Assembly: GCA_016125165.1 (NCBI GenBank)
Contig: WGMH01000001.1
Coordinates: forward strand, 248,001-312,000
DNA length: 64,000 bases
Source: Alphaproteobacteria bacterium
GTDB taxonomy: Bacteria > Pseudomonadota > Alphaproteobacteria > Micropepsales > Micropepsaceae
Direction of reading: 5' to 3'
This document shows, piece after piece, positions 61,026-64,000 of the stretch. A program made the position numbers and the translations under genes. The notes beneath the pieces are model-generated. The model was not told the DNA's origin and did not search any database. It saw only the letters and a program-made list of their open reading frames with translations. How positions within the stretch are numbered: the stretch's first letter is position 1; each line of letters opens with the position of its first letter.

Positions 61026-61403
61026 ATGGCGGACTTTTCCAGGCGCGAACGCGAAATCATGGATGCGCTCTTCGCCGCCGGCGAGGCGGATGCGGAGCAG
61101 ATCCGCGCCAGCCTGAAAAATCCGCCCGGCTATGATTCCGTGCGCACAACGCTTCGCATACTGGAATCCAAGGGCCATGTGCGCCACCGGGTCGATGGCC
61201 GCCGCCATGTCTACAAGCCCGCCCAGAACCGCGCCGCGGCTCTTAAGGGCGCGTGGCGCAATCTGGTGAACACCTATTTTGCCGGTTCGCAGGAAGCCGC
61301 GGCGGCCGCGCTGTTCGATCCCGCTGATCTTGATGAGAAAAAGCTCGACCTGCTGCTGACCGAGATCGAATCCGCGCCGGTAAGGCGGAAGTCCCGCAAA
61401 TGA
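61026..61403 (+). CDS. BlaI/MecI/CopY family repressor
   Basis: A 125-residue winged-helix repressor. The DNA-binding domain occupies residues 1-75 (FSRREREIMDALFAAGEADA, VRTTLRILESKGHVRHRVDG). The C-terminal dimer helices include NLVNTYFAGS, near the site where BlaR1-activated cleavage occurs in BlaI. The ATG at 61026 is preceded by the operator region. The gene overlaps the M56 metallopeptidase by four bases (ATGA). Its targets are predicted to be this operon and the divergent S41 peptidase. Confidence 0.92.
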   Translation: MADFSRREREIMDALFAAGEADAEQIRASLKNPPGYDSVRTTLRILESKGHVRHRVDGRRHVYKPAQNRAAALKGAWRNLVNTYFAGSQEAAAAALFDPADLDEKKLDLLLTEIESAPVRRKSRK

Positions 61404-62665
61404 GCGACGCGCTTCCCTTCATCAATCTTGCGGCGGAAACAGCGCTGCTGTTTGGCGTTGCGCTTGTGGCGGCGCGCTTTGTGTCGCCGCGCGTGGCGGC
61501 CTTTCTCTATCGCTGTCTTTTTGTCATCGCTCTGCTCGCGCCCGTCGCGGTGCTCGCAATGGCCAAGCAGGCAAGCCTGCTCGAAGTGACGGCGGACGTG
61601 CCGGAACCATCGCCCGTCATTACTCATGCGAACGACCCGGCGATGGCTCCTGTGCTTCCGGCCGCTGACACCAGCATTTCGCCTGCTCACACAGAGCCCG
61701 GCTATGCGATGTTCGTCGCGGCGCTGTGGCTGGCGGGCGCCCTCTTCGTGCTCGCGCGTTATCTGCTCTCACTTGCCTATCTGGTGCGCGCCTTCGGCAA
61801 TGGATGCGCAGCCCGCGACGACATTGCCGCCACCGCCGGCACGCTCACCAGACGCCTCGGCATCACACCTCCCATTGGCATGCTGATGTCGACTGAAGTG
61901 GCCGCTCCCTGCACGTTCGGCTGGATGCATCCCAAGATTCTGTTGCCCGCCCGCCTTGCCGAATCGGGCGATGCGCTCGAAGCCGTACTGGCGCACGAGC
62001 TGTGCCATGTACGAAACCGCGATGCCTTCTGGCTGATGCTCGGGCATCTGGCCACGGCACTATACTGGTTCAATCCGCTGATCTGGATTGTCGCGCGCAA
62101 TCACCGCTTTGCCTTCGAGCTCGTCTGCGATGCGGATGCGACCGAAAACCTGGTCGCCACGCAGGATTATCTCACCGCGCTTTTGCGCACCGCGCAGAGT
62201 CTGTTGCGGCCTTCGGCGCCCGCAGGCGTTGGCATGAGCGCGCAGGGGCTCAGCCGGCGCGTTCACGCCTTGCTGGAAAGGGAAACACCCATGAAGTCGC
62301 TGCCCTCCTTTGCCAAACTCGCCGCCGCCGCCGCCAGCGCGCTTGTTCTCGGCGCATTCGCGACGGTGGATGTGGTATCGGCGCGCGAGCGTATCGATAC
62401 CAGCCTGGAATCGCTGCTGAAGCCGGACGAAGCAATGCTCTATCTCGATGTCGCCAGCGGCATCACCGTTTGGGGCCATGATGCCGGGTTCATGTGCGGC
62501 GACGATTCCCATTGCCAGTTCACGGTTCGCAGGGGGCGCGATTTGCGCCTGACAGTCGCCGCGGAGCGCCGCGTGACATGGACCGGCTGCAAAGCAGAAG
62601 ACGATGGCCGCGCCTGCGTCATCCGCATTGATGGAACGCGCGCCCATGTGGTGGCCGCGCGCTGA
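61400..62665 (+). CDS. M56 family metallopeptidase (BlaR1-like sensor without penicillin-binding domain)
   Basis: A 421-residue membrane zinc protease. Several helices (about 7-27, 37-57, 103-125, 213-233) surround the catalytic HELCH in AVLAHELCHVRNRDAF and the third ligand Glu in FAFELVCDADA. After a further membrane segment near residues 305-325, BlaR1 would have a beta-lactam-binding domain. Here there is only a domain of about 95 residues with four cysteines (FMCGDDSHCQF, WTGCKAEDDGRACVI), resembling an InlB-like beta repeat. The ligand is therefore not a beta-lactam. It should inactivate BlaI upon sensing. It abuts the convergent TraB/GumN gene with no gap. Confidence 0.88.
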   Translation: MSDALPFINLAAETALLFGVALVAARFVSPRVAAFLYRCLFVIALLAPVAVLAMAKQASLLEVTADVPEPSPVITHANDPAMAPVLPAADTSISPAHTEPGYAMFVAALWLAGALFVLARYLLSLAYLVRAFGNGCAARDDIAATAGTLTRRLGITPPIGMLMSTEVAAPCTFGWMHPKILLPARLAESGDALEAVLAHELCHVRNRDAFWLMLGHLATALYWFNPLIWIVARNHRFAFELVCDADATENLVATQDYLTALLRTAQSLLRPSAPAGVGMSAQGLSRRVHALLERETPMKSLPSFAKLAAAAASALVLGAFATVDVVSARERIDTSLESLLKPDEAMLYLDVASGITVWGHDAGFMCGDDSHCQFTVRRGRDLRLTVAAERRVTWTGCKAEDDGRACVIRIDGTRAHVVAAR

Positions 62666-63613
62666 TCAGTTCACCGGGTCGTCCACCGTGAAACCCTTGG
62701 CGCGCAGCCGTTCCAGCACGCCGTTCTTGCGCAGAAGCGCGTCGATCCCGACCACGATCAGAACCTTGCCGGGCTTCGAAAGCGCGTCGTCCACCTTTGC
62801 CAGCGTGTCGCGCACCGAGCGTTCCCACAGTGCGCGCGCGGTCGAGACGGCAGCAAGGCATCGCTCGAAACGGCTCTGCCGGTAGGCAGCCATCAGCGCG
62901 GCGAGATCGCCATCGGCCCAGGCTTCGGCGGAAGGCCGCGCGCTCGCCCGCAACTGGTCGATATCGTCGAGGGCATCGTTGACGCAGGCAAGATTCTGCT
63001 CCGCCGAGAGCTTGGGCAGTTCCTTCAGCATCTTCAGCGCGTCGTAATCGGCAATCGGCCGCATGGCCACGCCCGCATTGCGCGCGATCTTGCGCAGACG
63101 ATCCTCGAACACATCGCCGGCAAAGCCGCGCTTTTTCAGAACATCGCTTTCGAGCATCAGAGCCGCGATGGGCAGGCGATAATCCTCATAGCGGTCTGCG
63201 TCCCTGCCGGCTTCCTTGCGCGCGGCCATGAAACGGCCAAGCAGCGGCTCGGGCAGAACGCCTTCCACCTTGTCGTCGCCCGGCAGGTAGATTGCGTCGC
63301 GATTGGTGAGAAAGAACCAGATGCCGCCCAATATGCCCGCCGACGCGCGCGGCTGCGTGTAGATTGCCCGCGCGCCCGTCACCACCTTCTCAAGGCGCGC
63401 GCTGTTCCATTGCAATCCTTCCGGCAGCGGCTGCACCGCGCCCAGAATCCACACATGCGAATCCCCGCGCGAGACCTGCCACATTGCGGGCCCGCCTTCG
63501 TCGGCATTCACGACAACGGTTTCGACTTGGCTCCATTCCGGCAATGCATCGGTCTGCGCAGCGGCGGGCGCGGCGGCCAGAGCCGCGCAGATGCAGAAGG
63601 CGGCAATCCTCAA
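62666..63613 (-). CDS. TraB/GumN family protein, exported
   Basis: A 315-residue protein with a signal peptide (residues 1-21, MRIAAFCICAALAAAPAAAQ when the TTG is read as Met). The TraB/GumN fold is recognised by MWQVSRGDSHVWILGAVQPLP near residue 48 and by the closing KVLIVVGIDALLRKNGVLERL. The family is related to haem-binding and gelatinase-like Tiki proteases, but here the catalytic GTxH motif is GAVQ, so protease activity is doubtful. The TTG start overlaps the upstream stop (TTGA), and the longer frame is not used. It is co-translated with a membrane protein gene. Confidence 0.8.
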   Translation of the reverse strand: MRIAAFCICAALAAAPAAAQTDALPEWSQVETVVVNADEGGPAMWQVSRGDSHVWILGAVQPLPEGLQWNSARLEKVVTGARAIYTQPRASAGILGGIWFFLTNRDAIYLPGDDKVEGVLPEPLLGRFMAARKEAGRDADRYEDYRLPIAALMLESDVLKKRGFAGDVFEDRLRKIARNAGVAMRPIADYDALKMLKELPKLSAEQNLACVNDALDDIDQLRASARPSAEAWADGDLAALMAAYRQSRFERCLAAVSTARALWERSVRDTLAKVDDALSKPGKVLIVVGIDALLRKNGVLERLRAKGFTVDDPVN

Positions 63614-64000
63614 AGCGCTTGATAGTGCCGCAGTCCCAGAAACCAAAGCACCGCCAGCACCGCATAGGTGATGTAGTTCATCTGCTTCGGCGTGATGCCC
63701 AGATGCGTGACGTCGTTGATAAGCGTAACGAGCCATGCGCCCTCTTCGCGATTTTTCGGGTTGCGCCATTTGCCGTCGCGCAGCCAGTTCTCGATGTTGT
63801 TGAGCATGCAGGCATCTTTGTTCAGCTTCCAGTGCAGGAAGACGAGCGGCAGAAAGCCGAGATAGAACAGAAGCACACCCACGCTGGGGATCAACCAGCC
63901 ACTGATGATGAACAGCATCACCGCGAAATGCAGATAGAAACAGAAATTGCCGAGCAGGTCGCGCTTTTGCGGGTGCTCGGGAATGGCGCTGGACAGATCG
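63610..64000 (-). CDS. Small integral membrane protein (5' end beyond window)
   Basis: The frame is open from 64000 to a TGA at 63610, giving 129 visible residues; the N-terminus lies outside the window. Hydrophobic segments occur around FCFYLHFAVMLFIISGWLIP, LLFYLGFLPLVFLHW and YAVLAVLWFLGLRHY, with a hydrophilic middle (LNNIENWLRDGKWRNPKN). A Cys-Met-Leu-Asn-Asn segment after HWKLNKDA resembles small DUF2784-like membrane proteins, but I am not sure. It overlaps the TraB/GumN gene by four bases. The function is unknown. Confidence 0.6.
   Translation of the reverse strand, partial: DLSSAIPEHPQKRDLLGNFCFYLHFAVMLFIISGWLIPSVGVLLFYLGFLPLVFLHWKLNKDACMLNNIENWLRDGKWRNPKNREEGAWLVTLINDVTHLGITPKQMNYITYAVLAVLWFLGLRHYQAL

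Overview
The window is GC-rich and densely packed, with many ATGA, GTGA, TTGA and TGATG overlaps between neighbours. COQ9, the sigma-F/NrsF pair, BlaI/M56 regulation, the hutF-type histidine pathway and the Mla-type lipid transporter all point to a free-living, aerobic alphaproteobacterium with broad catabolic ability. The genus cannot be fixed from the sequence alone. I saw no rRNA, tRNA, CRISPR array, transposase or phage gene.

Layout. Positions 1-11 kb hold COQ9 (cut by the window edge) and peptide deformylase, an MFS transporter with an acyl-CoA dehydrogenase, three crotonase-family genes, a Baeyer-Villiger monooxygenase, a zinc-free MDR dehydrogenase, a GST and methylmalonyl-CoA epimerase. 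Positions 11-14 kb form a complete cytochrome bd operon, cydP-cydA-cydB-cydX, including two tiny subunit genes. Positions 14-19 kb hold a Met/Cys-metabolism PLP enzyme divergent from a membrane-anchored sulfatase across a perfect operator-like palindrome, then a cation/proton antiporter fused to UspA domains. Positions 19.4-23.4 kb are a TetR-controlled aromatic ring-cleavage operon (regulator, extradiol dioxygenase, FAH-type hydrolase, MhpA-type hydroxylase) with a legible promoter and operator. Next come a transaldolase/glucose-6-phosphate isomerase fusion and a nitronate-monooxygenase-like protein.

Positions 27.2-31 kb are the most interesting region: an ECF sigma factor and its NrsF membrane anti-sigma, divergent from a bufferin-type RiPP metallophore operon (DUF2282 precursor, DUF692 maturase, DUF2063 partner, DoxX). 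A sigma-F-like promoter precedes the precursor, and a perfect 15-bp hairpin lies between precursor and maturase. This resembles the Caulobacter copper/heavy-metal module. Positions 31-36 kb hold a glycosyltransferase, a frameshifted gene remnant, and an MlaE-MlaF-MlaD-lipoprotein lipid transporter. Positions 35.7-40.8 kb hold hutF divergent from hutI-hutG-hutU (histidine degradation without hutH or hutC). Positions 40.8-45.9 kb hold cystathionine gamma-lyase-like and beta-synthase genes (reverse transsulfuration) convergent with hutU, plus an AceE/MdeB-like 2-oxoacid dehydrogenase E1 that could use the 2-oxobutyrate produced.

Positions 45.9-51 kb carry two palindromic intergenic repeats, an SDR, a secreted cupin and three acyl-CoA dehydrogenases. 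Positions 51-59 kb carry an acyltransferase, a threonine aldolase, an autotransporter, a pentapeptide-repeat protein and an esterase-fold protein whose nucleophile Ser is Gly. Positions 59-64 kb hold an Hsp20 gene with heat-shock-type control, an S41 peptidase divergent from a BlaI-M56 pair with two operator sites, a TraB/GumN protein and a partial membrane protein.

All functional calls come from reading motifs, length and context; no database search was run.
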